Positions 26,328-34,694 of a DNA stretch of 64,000 bases are shown here, piece by piece (the stretch's first letter is position 1; the number at the start of each line of letters is the position of its first letter). The stretch spans positions 2,228,501-2,292,500 of the forward strand of contig NZ_CP129119.1 in the NCBI RefSeq assembly GCF_030406775.1. Reading direction: 5' to 3'. The translations under genes were made by a program, and so were the position numbers. The notes below the pieces were generated by a model, which made no database searches, was not told where the DNA came from, and was given only the letters and a program-made list of their open reading frames with translations. This DNA comes from Sporosarcina trichiuri. Lineage in GTDB: Bacteria > Bacillota > Bacilli > Bacillales_A > Planococcaceae.

Positions 26328-26361
26328 GAAATGACTATTACACATCGAGGAGGTTTTTTGA

Positions 26362-26550
26362 ATGAGCAACGACAACGGGTTTTCAGATAAGGTAAAAGGT
26401 GCTGTGAACAAAGTGAAAGGCGAAGCAAAAGACCAGTACGGCAATGCGACGGATGATATCAGCAAACAGGCTGAAGGGAAGTACGACAAAATGAAAGGCG
26501 AGGTACAGGAGCAGGTCGGCGAGCACAAAGACGATCGTGATCGCCGCTGA
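26362..26550 (+). CDS. CsbD family stress protein
   Basis: This 62-residue hydrophilic protein contains the CsbD motif KVKGAVNKVKGEAKDQYGNATDD in its first half and a second KGEVQEQVGE helix. It fits the amphipathic four-helix stress protein family. CsbD of Bacillus subtilis is a sigma-B regulon member of unknown biochemical role. Here too a perfect sigma-B promoter lies 34 bases before the start. RBS GGAGG. A terminator follows at once. Confidence 0.92.
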   Translation: MSNDNGFSDKVKGAVNKVKGEAKDQYGNATDDISKQAEGKYDKMKGEVQEQVGEHKDDRDRR

Positions 26551-26564
26551 TACCTGCTGATAAG

Positions 26565-26606
26565 CAGCCGGAACAGCTGAATGACCAGCTGTTCCGGCTA
26601 TTTTTA
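26565..26606 (+). terminator. Terminator of the csbD-like gene
   Basis: AGCCGGAACAGCTG pairs with CAGCTGTTCCGGCT, followed by ATTTTTATT. Confidence 0.88.
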
Positions 26607-26612
26607 TTGCAA

Positions 26613-26639
26613 AAAAACCGGTCAGCCTACAACTGGTTT
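26613..26639 (-). terminator. Short terminator of the 17M-like gene
   Basis: On the minus strand AAACCAGT pairs with ACCGGTTT (one wobble), followed by TTTT. Confidence 0.6.
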
Positions 26640-26640
26640 C

Positions 26641-27147
26641 TTACAGCTTATTTGTGTTGATGCGGGGATACCGCCCGGCATTCTCTTCAGCTTCCACATC
26701 CTCACTTGCGTTCTCAAGCGGGATGCCGCTGTCCGTCATCTCGCCCTCACTGTCAAACGGTGTCGGTGCGGATGTTCCGCCGCGCGTGCCTGCCGGATCA
26801 TGATGGGTCGGTGCGTCCGGATCATCCATGACGAACAATGCCACACCGCCGTCCTTGACTTCATTATAGAACGCCTGCGTCTGCTGCTCATTGAAGCCGA
26901 GCTGATCGAATGCCTCTTTGGCAGGCTCCTGGTCGGTGAATAGGAACTTCATGCGCGCCAGCCAGCCGTCCTGCTCCCTTGTCGGCAGCACGATGTCAGT
27001 CTGATCTTCAAGCATGCGGTCATTGTCTTCCGTATTGGACACAGCGAAGATTTCGTCTTTCGTATAGCCGAGCGACTTCAATTCCGTGATTTTTGCCAGC
27101 ACCGCGTCAATGGAGTGGTAGGTGCCTGCGTATCGTTTCTGCTTCAT
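26641..27147 (-). CDS. General stress protein 17M-like (YflT domain)
   Basis: This 168-residue protein has an N-terminal YflT/GSP17M domain (about 1-105). Its start, GTYHSIDAVLAKITELKSLGYTKDEIFAVS, reads like the heat-induced 17M family. It also has WLARMKFLFT and an amphipathic helix FDQLGFNEQQTQAFY. The C-terminal 60 residues are acidic, low in complexity and probably disordered. The family is sigma-B controlled in Bacillus. A candidate promoter is listed separately. RBS GGAGG. Confidence 0.85.
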   Translation of the reverse strand: MKQKRYAGTYHSIDAVLAKITELKSLGYTKDEIFAVSNTEDNDRMLEDQTDIVLPTREQDGWLARMKFLFTDQEPAKEAFDQLGFNEQQTQAFYNEVKDGGVALFVMDDPDAPTHHDPAGTRGGTSAPTPFDSEGEMTDSGIPLENASEDVEAEENAGRYPRINTNKL

Positions 27148-27185
27148 CGGGTTTCACGTCCTCCCTTACCATAATTACAGTATCT

Positions 27186-27212
27186 ATTCCCCATTCCTTC
27201 CCGTTTAGAAAC
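27186..27212 (-). promoter_or_regulatory. Candidate sigma-B promoter of the 17M-like gene
   Basis: On the minus strand GTTTCT, 15 bases, GGGAAT. The -10 box is perfect but the -35 box is imperfect and the spacing long. Confidence 0.45.
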
Positions 27213-27226
27213 CCATGGCCGGTCAG

Positions 27227-27251
27227 GTTTAATATTTCCGGAAAGGTGAAT
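27227..27251 (+). promoter_or_regulatory. Candidate sigma-B promoter of the DUF3243 gene
   Basis: GTTTAA, 13 bases, GTGAAT. The -35 box is perfect, with one mismatch in the -10 box. It stands 36 bases before the start and is divergent from the 17M-like promoter. Confidence 0.65.
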
Positions 27252-27286
27252 ACTGTCTATACTACGAAAAAGGAGTGAACGCTTGA

Positions 27287-27592
27287 ATGGACGTTAAAGG
27301 CAAAGTCGAGGGCGAGCTGCAGAACATGGACAGTGAGAAGAAAGAGGATATCCTTGAGAACTTCGGTAAATTCAAGTCCTACTTGGCAGACCAGGTCGCT
27401 AAAGGGGAAAAGCTCGGGCTCAGTGACAATCAGCTGACGAAAGCGACTGAATTCGTTGCCAGCTACCTTGCGAAGCACGAAGAACCGAAAAACCGTGAAC
27501 AGTACGTGCTCCAGGAGCTCTGGAAGGTGGGCGACAAAGACGAACAGAAAGCACTGTCCAGCCTGCTCTTGAAACTTGTCAAAGCGGAGTAA
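27287..27592 (+). CDS. DUF3243 domain protein
   Basis: This 101-residue soluble helical protein matches the DUF3243 pattern: FGKFKSYLADQV, then LSDNQLTKATEFVASYLAKHEEPKNREQYVLQELW and ending LLLKLVKAE. Bacillus homologues are small cytoplasmic proteins of unknown activity. The start follows AAAAAGGAGTGAACGCTTGA. It probably forms a two-gene unit with the next ORF, 21 bases downstream, behind a sigma-B-like promoter. Confidence 0.85.
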   Translation: MDVKGKVEGELQNMDSEKKEDILENFGKFKSYLADQVAKGEKLGLSDNQLTKATEFVASYLAKHEEPKNREQYVLQELWKVGDKDEQKALSSLLLKLVKAE

Positions 27593-27613
27593 CTCCTAAA
27601 GGAGGAACCAGAT

Positions 27614-27856
27614 ATGGATGATAAGAAGAAGCCATTCACTTCAGAAGACCGGAAAGACGTCATAGAACCTTACATGGACAACCCTGAAGGGATCAAGACC
27701 GATAAGGAGACACTCTTCGACATGCATGAGGATATGCAGACCGTTGATGCTATTCCTGTGGAAGATACACGCATGGAATGGGAAGAGGAGAAACAGGAAA
27801 ACCATCGGAAGTCGAAAGACGAATCCGCGACTGAAGAGAAATTTGATAACCAGTGA
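27614..27856 (+). CDS. Small acidic hypothetical protein (80 aa)
   Basis: The hydrophilic protein is dominated by Asp, Glu and Lys, with no predicted fold beyond a possible C-terminal helix (MEWEEEKQENHRK). It follows the DUF3243 gene after AAAGGAGGAACC and is closed by a terminator. It probably belongs to the same stress-induced unit. I do not recognise a family. Confidence 0.65.
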   Translation: MDDKKKPFTSEDRKDVIEPYMDNPEGIKTDKETLFDMHEDMQTVDAIPVEDTRMEWEEEKQENHRKSKDESATEEKFDNQ

Positions 27857-27866
27857 CCGATGCAGG

Positions 27867-27894
27867 CAGGGAGTTCAACCTCCCTGTTTTTTTT
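27867..27894 (+). terminator. Terminator
   Basis: CAGGGAG pairs with CTCCCTG around six bases and is followed by eight T. Confidence 0.88.
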
Positions 27895-27993
27895 ATTTCC
27901 CGGGAAATGATAGCCCCCATCTGTTTTGCATCTGCAAGCTCCCCGCCGTACAATGGAAGACAGATGTATACGGAGGTTGAAAGGGGTTTTCCG

Positions 27994-29187
27994 ATGCTGA
28001 AAGATCGTCTCTATTATCAAGATCCTTATGTAACGAAATTCACTGCACGTGTGATCCGTCATGGCGCTGATGAGAGCGGACGGCCATATACCATCCTGGA
28101 TAACACGGCATTCTACCCGACAGGCGGCGGACAGCCCCATGATATCGGCACGATCGATGGGGTTGCTGTAACAGATGTCGAAGAGGCGGATGGCGAAATC
28201 CGTCATTATACGGAGCAGCCGCTTTCTGCAGAAGGCACCATATCGGGGGAAATCGACTGGAAGCGCCGGTTCGATCATATGCAGCAGCACACCGGCCAGC
28301 ACATCCTGACCGCTGCGCTTGTTGAGCTGTTCGGATATCCGACCGTCAGTTTCCACTTAGGCCGGGAACTTGTGTCGATCGATATCGACACGCCCCATAT
28401 AAAACCAGAAGAACTCGCTGCAGCGGAGCGTCTGGCCAACCAGGTCATCCTTGAAAACCGGCCGATCGAACAGCGCTGGGTCACGCAGGAAGAACTCGGT
28501 CAGTATGCATTGCGGAAAGAAGTCAGTGTCGAAGAGGAGATCCGTCTTGTCATCATTCCCGACTTCGACACGAACGGATGCGGCGGGACGCATCCGCAAG
28601 CGACCGGACAAGTCGCCGCCCTGAAGATCCTGTCCTCCGAAAAAGAAAAGCAGCATACCCGCATCCATTTTGTGTGCGGCGGCCGTGTGCTGGATCAGCT
28701 GGGAGCGGTCCATCAGGAGCTGACGAAGACATCCCAGCTGCTGAGCGCACCGCTTCTGGGAACTTCCTCGGCTGCCGGGCTGCTGCTGCAGACCCAGCAT
28801 TCCCTCGAAAAGCAGCTGGAACACGCCCGGGAAGAACTGCTCGACCGGGAGGCGGAACGTCTGGCAAGCCGCAAGTCCATCAAGATCCGGCAGACGTATA
28901 CTGACCGTCCAATGAAGGAATTGCAGAAACTTGCGAAGAAAACGATTGCACTTCGTGAGCAGGCCATCGTCATCCTCGTCTCCGAATCTGCGGATAAACT
29001 CCAGTTCGTCCTGTCGCGGAGTGCCTCCTTGACCCCTGATCTGCGGACAGCCTCCTCGATCGCCCTGCCGGCGATCGAAGGGAAAGGAGGCGGTTCAGCT
29101 GCCGCCGTACAAGGCGGCGGTGCCCGCCTCATGTCCGCCGGGGAACTTGCCGAACTGCTGGAACGGTCCATTCCTATGCATATCTGA
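27994..29187 (+). CDS. Alanyl-tRNA editing protein AlaX-L (Ser/Gly-tRNA(Ala) deacylase)
   Basis: This 397-residue trans-editing protein hydrolyses mischarged tRNA(Ala). It has the AlaRS second-additional-domain zinc site: HTGQH (about 104-108) and the later CGGTH (about 205). The N-terminal DNTAFYPTGGGQPHD is the conserved OB-like segment. A DHHA1 domain follows a coiled helix (about 265-320) and ends GKGGGSAAAVQGGG. The length is that of the long AlaX-L form. The start at 27994 uses GAAAGGGG. An in-frame ATG at 27964 is the alternative. Confidence 0.9.
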   Translation: MLKDRLYYQDPYVTKFTARVIRHGADESGRPYTILDNTAFYPTGGGQPHDIGTIDGVAVTDVEEADGEIRHYTEQPLSAEGTISGEIDWKRRFDHMQQHTGQHILTAALVELFGYPTVSFHLGRELVSIDIDTPHIKPEELAAAERLANQVILENRPIEQRWVTQEELGQYALRKEVSVEEEIRLVIIPDFDTNGCGGTHPQATGQVAALKILSSEKEKQHTRIHFVCGGRVLDQLGAVHQELTKTSQLLSAPLLGTSSAAGLLLQTQHSLEKQLEHAREELLDREAERLASRKSIKIRQTYTDRPMKELQKLAKKTIALREQAIVILVSESADKLQFVLSRSASLTPDLRTASSIALPAIEGKGGGSAAAVQGGGARLMSAGELAELLERSIPMHI

Positions 29188-29194
29188 CCTGCCC

Positions 29195-29233
29195 AAAACA
29201 CCCCCTCCATCGCAACGGATGGAGGGGGTGTTT
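29195..29233. terminator. Bidirectional terminator
   Basis: AAACACCCCCTCCAT pairs with ATGGAGGGGGTGTTT. Confidence 0.9.
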
Positions 29234-29238
29234 CACTG

Positions 29239-30213
29239 TCATTCTTTTTTGCCAATGACGGCTTCCCAATCGATCGTGCCGGCTTTGACTTCATCGCGCC
29301 GCTCTTTTGTCATCGAGTCCGACGGGCGGCCGCCATTCGGCCAGTCCTTGTCGTGGTGTGCGAACTCCGGTCGATCCTGTGAAAGGATGAATGCAGCGAC
29401 ATCCGCCACTTCCTGATCGGACAGGCTGCCGACATTGCCGACCGGCATGTTATTCTTGACGTAGCCGGCCATTTTCGTCAGACGTGCAATGCCTGCCCCG
29501 TCATTGAATGAGCCCTGCCCCCACAATTTCGGGCCTGTATTGGACCCTGTTCCGCTGCCGTCGCCAGCATGGCAGGTTGCACAGGATTGCTGGTAGACCT
29601 TCTCGCCATCTGCCACATTCGGCAACGGCATGTCTTCGAAGCTGTTCTGATGACGCCAGTCGAGTTCAGCCCCAACCGGAATCCCTTCGGAGATATACGT
29701 CATGTACGCAACCATGGCACGCAGATCGGGGTCATCCATGTCGAACTTCTGTCCGTCCATACTGCGTACCATGCAGCCGTTGATCCGGTCTTCCAAGGAA
29801 ACGATTTTGCCGGAGCGGCCGATATACATCGGATAGACGGAGGACATGCCGACCAGTGAAGAGACCTCCTCATCCAGCCCAGCTCCTGCATGGCAGCTTG
29901 TACAGGACAGTTCGTTCACCCGTTTTTCACCGTCTTCCGCCGTGGCCGCTTCACTGCGGAGCACATTCGACGTATCGTTCACAAGTTCATAGCCCCGTTT
30001 GATGGCTGTTCCCAGCTCATCATCGGGAACGTCATCCATCGACGGCGGATTATAGGCGATCGTTCCGCTGTCTGTGACATCGGGCTGAGCGACTTCTGTG
30101 ATGTCCTCCGCTTCGGATGCCTTATTCGTCTTCAGCTGGAAAGACATGAGCACGATTGTAAGCGCAAAGACCGCAATGATGATGGATAAGACCAATGTAG
30201 ATGTTCTTCTCAA
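29239..30213 (-). CDS. tsdA: Membrane-anchored dihaem cytochrome c, TsdA-like thiosulfate dehydrogenase (copy 1)
   Basis: This 324-residue protein starts with one membrane helix (about 7-26), so it is held on the outer face of the membrane. It has two haem sites, CTSCH (104-108) and CATCH (211-215). Between them DRINGCMVRSMDG supplies Cys147 in the position of the distal haem ligand of TsdA. TsdA joins two thiosulfates to tetrathionate or runs the reverse reaction. The start is TTG 30213 after GGGGGAGAG. A close paralogue lies 138 bases upstream. Function is inferred from the TsdA motif. Confidence 0.82.
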   Translation of the reverse strand: MRRTSTLVLSIIIAVFALTIVLMSFQLKTNKASEAEDITEVAQPDVTDSGTIAYNPPSMDDVPDDELGTAIKRGYELVNDTSNVLRSEAATAEDGEKRVNELSCTSCHAGAGLDEEVSSLVGMSSVYPMYIGRSGKIVSLEDRINGCMVRSMDGQKFDMDDPDLRAMVAYMTYISEGIPVGAELDWRHQNSFEDMPLPNVADGEKVYQQSCATCHAGDGSGTGSNTGPKLWGQGSFNDGAGIARLTKMAGYVKNNMPVGNVGSLSDQEVADVAAFILSQDRPEFAHHDKDWPNGGRPSDSMTKERRDEVKAGTIDWEAVIGKKE

Positions 30214-30351
30214 CTTACTCTCCCCCTTCTTCCTTGCTTATATATACAGTATACACCCGCCTTCCGCCTATTTGTATCGATATTGAAATACATAGGGAAA
30301 TCCCTGAGCCGCCCCTGTCCTTCGCCTCTACTATGCAGAATATTTCGGCTT

Positions 30352-31317
30352 TTACTTATGTCCCAAAACCTTTTCCCAGTCGATAGTCCCGTCTTTCACT
30401 TGCTGTTGTTTTTCCTTATCCATGATATCCGTCGGGCCGCCGCCATCCGGCCAGTCCGACCCGCTATCCGGGAATTCCGGCCGCTCCTGTGACAGGATGA
30501 AGGCCGTCACGTCCGCTGCTTCCTGAAGACTGAGCGAGCCCGGCGCGTTCTGTGGCATGTTTTTCTGGACGAAGCCCGTCATCTTCGACATACGTCCCAT
30601 GCCGGCACCGTCATTGAACGATCCATCCCCCCACAAAGCCGGCCCTGTCGTCGGACCCGAGCCGGAACCGTCGGCAGCGTGGCATGTGATGCAGGACTGC
30701 TGGAAGATCCCTTCCCCTTTGTCGACATTCGGGATCGGCACTTCATCCACCTCATTCTTGCCGAGCCATGGCATATCAGCTCCAGGCGGAATCCCTTTCG
30801 ATATGTAGGCCATGTAAGCGATCATCGCGTTCAGATCTTCATCGCCTTCCTCGAATTTTTCGTAATTCATGCTGCGCACCATGCAGCCATTGATACGGTC
30901 GCCGATTGTTGCGATCGCATCGTTCCTGGAGCGGTATTTCGGATATTCCACTGTGACACCCACGAGCGACGAGACGTCCTCATCCAATCCTGCGCCCGCA
31001 TGGCAGCTCGTACACGCCAGTTGGCTCATCACTTCCTCACCATCCGTCGCCTTCGCTTTTTCCCGCAGGAGATTGGATGTGTCCATCATGAGATCGTAGC
31101 CTCTCTGGATCGCTTCGCCTTCCGGTCCGTCGGGCAGATCATCCATCGAGGGCGGATTATACGCCACTTCGACATCATCCAGCACCTCTCCGACGTCTCC
31201 GCCCTGGATGGCCTGTTTCTCCTCTTTGCTCTCTTTCAATGCATTTGCCAGCACGACAATCGCAATGGCCCCTATGACTGCCAGAAGACCGAGTGCCCAA
31301 ACTGATTTGTTCTTCAA
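30352..31317 (-). CDS. tsdA: Membrane-anchored dihaem cytochrome c, TsdA-like (copy 2)
   Basis: This paralogue of the neighbouring gene has 321 residues: one N-terminal membrane helix (about 6-26), CTSCH, the TsdA-type GDRINGCMVRSMN cysteine motif and CITCH. The start TTG 31317 is chosen because GGGAGGGG stands five bases before it. An ATG at 31341 has no site. Both copies share the opening VAYNPPSMDD/IAYNPPSMDD and the ending TIDWEKVLG/TIDWEAVIG. They may work as partners or on different substrates. The direct electron acceptor is not encoded nearby. Confidence 0.82.
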   Translation of the reverse strand: MKNKSVWALGLLAVIGAIAIVVLANALKESKEEKQAIQGGDVGEVLDDVEVAYNPPSMDDLPDGPEGEAIQRGYDLMMDTSNLLREKAKATDGEEVMSQLACTSCHAGAGLDEDVSSLVGVTVEYPKYRSRNDAIATIGDRINGCMVRSMNYEKFEEGDEDLNAMIAYMAYISKGIPPGADMPWLGKNEVDEVPIPNVDKGEGIFQQSCITCHAADGSGSGPTTGPALWGDGSFNDGAGMGRMSKMTGFVQKNMPQNAPGSLSLQEAADVTAFILSQERPEFPDSGSDWPDGGGPTDIMDKEKQQQVKDGTIDWEKVLGHK

Positions 31318-31435
31318 GTTGTCCCCTCCCTGATCGGCCATCCTGCATCGGCCGATTATTTTTCTATATTTATTATGTATTCAGTACACTGCCCATTCGT
31401 CCTCTTCCCTGCCGTCTCTCTTATGAAACACTCGA

Positions 31436-31463
31436 TTGTAAAACACTATACTTCTTATATAAT
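31436..31463 (+). promoter_or_regulatory. Sigma-A promoter of the Opu-type operon
   Basis: TTGTAA, 16 bases, TATAAT. It is 92 bases before the ATPase start. Confidence 0.65.
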
Positions 31464-31555
31464 TCATGTTTCTGATGCGACAAATCAGGATATAGGTAAG
31501 AAGGCGGACTCTGCACAGGCAGCTGCGGAGAGACCAGCAGAGAGGACGTGGGGGA

Positions 31556-32497
31556 ATGATCGAGTTTGAGCATGTGGACAAATCATACGACGGCCGTGTG
31601 AATGTCGTGGAGGATATCAATTTCACAATCGAAAAAGGGGAATTCTTCGTACTGATCGGACCGAGCGGATGCGGAAAGACGACCACCCTGAAGATGATCA
31701 ACCGGCTGATTCCACTGACCGGAGGCACGGTCCGGATCCATGGCAAGCGTATCAGCGATTATGACATCCATGAACTGCGCTGGGAGATCGGCTACGTCCT
31801 GCAGCAGATCGCCCTGTTCCCGCATATGACGATCGAAGAGAATATCTCCGTCGTGCCGGAATTGAAGAAGTGGGAAAAGGGGAAGATCCGGGACCGTGTC
31901 ACCGAACTGCTTACAATGGCCGGACTGGAGCCCGATACATACAGGAACCGGAAACCGAACGAACTGTCCGGCGGGGAGCAGCAGCGGATCGGCGTTGTCC
32001 GGGCACTCGCTGCGGATCCCGACGTCGTGCTGATGGACGAGCCGTTCAGTGCACTCGATCCGATCAGCCGGACCAAGCTGCAGGACGACCTGCTGGACTT
32101 GCAGCGCACCATCCGGAAGACCATCGTGTTCGTCACGCACGACATCCAGGAAGCGATGAAACTCGGTGACCGGATTTGTCTCATGAAAGACGGACGGATC
32201 GAGCAGCTCGGCACACCGGCAGAAATACTGCGGTCACCCGCCACGCCGTTTGTCGAGGAATTCACGGGCAGCCGCACGTCTCACCTTTTCAATGTGAAGG
32301 ACTATATGGAGCCGGCAGGATCGGAAGCCGCTGACGCACCCTCCATGCCCGGAGATGCAGGCTGGCATGCCGTCCTGGAAGCATTACAATCCCGAGATGC
32401 TGTGCGGGTCATCCAAGACGGACAGACGATCGGCATCCTGACCCGTGGCTCCATTCTCAAGTACTTGGCTGATCAGGAAAGGACGGCGACTGCATGA
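31556..32497 (+). CDS. Opu-type (betaine/choline/proline) ABC transporter ATPase
   Basis: This 313-residue ATPase has Walker A GPSGCGKTT, the OpuCA/ProV-like NRLIPLTGG, VLQQIALFPHMT Q-loop, signature LSGGEQQR, Walker B VVLMDEPF and FVTHDIQEAMKLGDR. After about 235 only a short, degenerate regulatory segment remains (one CBS-like block ending GILTRGSILKYL), less than the usual CBS pair. The gene overlaps the fused permease gene by ATGA. It powers osmolyte uptake. RBS GTGGGGGA. Confidence 0.9.
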   Translation: MIEFEHVDKSYDGRVNVVEDINFTIEKGEFFVLIGPSGCGKTTTLKMINRLIPLTGGTVRIHGKRISDYDIHELRWEIGYVLQQIALFPHMTIEENISVVPELKKWEKGKIRDRVTELLTMAGLEPDTYRNRKPNELSGGEQQRIGVVRALAADPDVVLMDEPFSALDPISRTKLQDDLLDLQRTIRKTIVFVTHDIQEAMKLGDRICLMKDGRIEQLGTPAEILRSPATPFVEEFTGSRTSHLFNVKDYMEPAGSEAADAPSMPGDAGWHAVLEALQSRDAVRVIQDGQTIGILTRGSILKYLADQERTATA

Positions 32498-34011
32498 CGC
32501 ATTTCACAGACGTATTCCAGGAACGCAAAGGCGAATTGGCAGGTGCACTGTTCGAACACGTACAGCTCTCGTTCATCGCCCTCTTCTTTGCCGTGCTGAT
32601 CGCGATTCCGCTCGGCATCTGGCTGACGAACAAGCGCGCCATCGCCGAACCGGTCATCGGGGCGAGTGCCGTATTGCAGACGATCCCGTCGCTCGCCCTG
32701 CTCGGCCTTCTCATCCCGCTGCTCGGAATAGGCAAAGTGCCGGCAATCATCGCACTCGTCGCTTATGCCCTGCTGCCGATCCTGCGCAATACATACACGG
32801 GCATCAAAGAGGTGGACCCATCCTTGAGAGAGGCCGCGACCGCGATGGGCATGAACACGTGGAAACGGCTGATCAAAGTGGAATTGCCGCTCGCCATGCC
32901 TGTCATCATGGCGGGGATCCGGACATCGATGGTACTCATCATCGGAACGGCTACTTTGGCCGCCCTGATCGGCGCCGGCGGTCTCGGTGACCTGATCCTG
33001 CTGGGTATCGACCGGAACAACCCTTCCCTGATCGTGCTCGGCGCGATTCCCGCTGCATTACTCGCGCTACTCTTCGATTTCCTGCTGAAGAAGTTCGAAG
33101 GTCTTCCCTTCAAGCGCGCGGCGGCGGCTCTCGGTGTCTTCTTCGCCGCTGCCCTGCTCGTCATCGTCCTTCCGTTCCTGTCCGGAAGTTCAGAGAAGCA
33201 GTTCGTCATCGGCGCGAAACTCGGTGCGGAACCCGAGATCCTCATAAATATGTACAAACTGCTGATCGAAGACGGGACGGATCTGTCCGTCGAACTGAAA
33301 CCCGGGCTCGGGAAAACGTCGTTCGTCTTTAGCGCGCTGAAGTCGGGCAGCATCGACATGTATCCGGAATTCACCGGGACAGCGCTGTCCGAGTTCCTGA
33401 AGGAGGAAGCTGTCAGCAACGACCGCAAAGAAGTATATGAACAGGCAAGAAAAGGGCTCGCAGACCAATTCGGCATGGCGTTCCTGGAACCGATGGCCTA
33501 TAACAACACCTATACACTTGCCATCTCCAAAGCATTCGAGGAACAGACCGGCATCTCGTCCATTTCCGATCTGGCCGCGGTCCAATCCAATGTGAAAGCC
33601 GGATTCACACTTGAATTCAATGACCGGGAAGACGGCTACAAAGGTATCCAGAAGCTGTACGGCCTCGATTTCCCATCCGTCAGAACGATGGAGCCGAAAC
33701 TGCGCTATCAGGCCATCGAGACGGGAGACATCAACCTGATGGATGCCTACTCCACCGACAGTGAGCTGAAGGAGTATGAGATGACTGTCTTGAAGGACGA
33801 CAAGGAATTGTTCCCGCCTTATCAGGGAGCACCACTGTTGCTGCAGAAAACACTCGATAAGCATCCGGAGCTCAAGGAAATTCTCAATACGCTTTCAGGC
33901 AAGGTGACGGATGATGAAATGCGGGATATGAACTACCGGGTCAATTCCGGCGGTGAACAGCCGGCGGACGTGGCACGCGAATACTTGCAGAACGCAGGCC
34001 TGCTCCACTGA
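32494..34011 (+). CDS. Opu-type permease fused to its substrate-binding domain
   Basis: This single 505-residue polypeptide joins a permease (1-210, six helices with the loop REAATAMGMNTWKRLIKVELP) to a glycine-betaine-type binding domain (about 230-505). A seventh helix at about 210-228 tethers that domain outside the membrane. The binding domain begins QFVIGAKLGAEPEILINMY and contains FSALKSGSIDMYPEFTGTAL, typical of the OpuBC/OpuCC group. BusA-like systems of lactic bacteria have the same fusion. It accounts for a complete importer with only two genes. Confidence 0.93.
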   Translation: MTHFTDVFQERKGELAGALFEHVQLSFIALFFAVLIAIPLGIWLTNKRAIAEPVIGASAVLQTIPSLALLGLLIPLLGIGKVPAIIALVAYALLPILRNTYTGIKEVDPSLREAATAMGMNTWKRLIKVELPLAMPVIMAGIRTSMVLIIGTATLAALIGAGGLGDLILLGIDRNNPSLIVLGAIPAALLALLFDFLLKKFEGLPFKRAAAALGVFFAAALLVIVLPFLSGSSEKQFVIGAKLGAEPEILINMYKLLIEDGTDLSVELKPGLGKTSFVFSALKSGSIDMYPEFTGTALSEFLKEEAVSNDRKEVYEQARKGLADQFGMAFLEPMAYNNTYTLAISKAFEEQTGISSISDLAAVQSNVKAGFTLEFNDREDGYKGIQKLYGLDFPSVRTMEPKLRYQAIETGDINLMDAYSTDSELKEYEMTVLKDDKELFPPYQGAPLLLQKTLDKHPELKEILNTLSGKVTDDEMRDMNYRVNSGGEQPADVAREYLQNAGLLH

Positions 34012-34055
34012 AAAAGCCGGTCCGGCACCCGTTTCGGGATGCCGGCCGGCTTTTC
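34011..34055. terminator. Bidirectional terminator
   Basis: AAAAGCCGG-CCGGCA pairs with TGCCGG-CCGGCTTTT. Confidence 0.85.
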
Positions 34056-34056
34056 C

Positions 34057-34533
34057 TTATGATTCGAAAAGCATCGACATCTCCCCTGCGTTCGCCGGAT
34101 GCTCTTCTTCGAGTTTTTTCAGTTCATCTTCGGATCCGATGTCGTACAGTTTTTGGCCATACCAGTCATCGAGAACCGTCCGGCTGACGGTATGCGGATC
34201 GCCGTCAACGACGAAAGTGAGGACTCCTGCATTCGGCACAAGTGCAAAGATGGCCGAGGCATTATGCAGCATCATGTCATCCGTGAACGCACCATCTGCC
34301 GTCTCATAGAACAGCTTCGCTCCATAGGGTTCCGTATCCGTCTGCAGTTCCATCCCTTCGAACTGACCGCTGCCCGGCAGCAGTCCGACTATCGCCCCGA
34401 TGCTGCTATTGTCACCGATCTTCGAGTTCTTATACGAAAACAGATCCTTCGATCCATTCCCTTCTGCGCATCCACCGACAATCAGCAGCAGGAGGGCCGC
34501 CGCCGCTGCCATCCATAATCTCTTCAAGATCAT
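34057..34533 (-). CDS. DUF4825-containing lipoprotein
   Basis: The 158-residue product has a signal peptide with lipobox LIVGGC (Cys22), so it is anchored outside the membrane. The mature part starts KDLFSYKNSKIGDNSSIGAIVGLLP and contains FEGMELQTDTEPYGAKLFY, the DUF4825 pattern often seen in BlaR1-like sensors and as stand-alone lipoproteins. It is convergent with the Opu operon. The role is unknown. RBS GAGGAATGATC. Confidence 0.78.
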   Translation of the reverse strand: MILKRLWMAAAAALLLLIVGGCAEGNGSKDLFSYKNSKIGDNSSIGAIVGLLPGSGQFEGMELQTDTEPYGAKLFYETADGAFTDDMMLHNASAIFALVPNAGVLTFVVDGDPHTVSRTVLDDWYGQKLYDIGSEDELKKLEEEHPANAGEMSMLFES

Positions 34534-34621
34534 TCCTCCTCAACTATTCACTCATTGTCACAGTCTATATAGTATAACCCTATTCCGCGACATGCAGAGT
34601 TTTTCGCTCTGCGAAATTGTT

Positions 34622-34651
34622 TTGCATTCCGTTCCGACCGTTTGGTATACT
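34622..34651 (+). promoter_or_regulatory. Sigma-A promoter of the acyltransferase gene
   Basis: TTGCAT, 18 bases, TATACT. Confidence 0.65.
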
Positions 34652-34694
34652 GGCAGTTGGTTTACATATTACGCCGGTAAAGGATTGAATTTCA

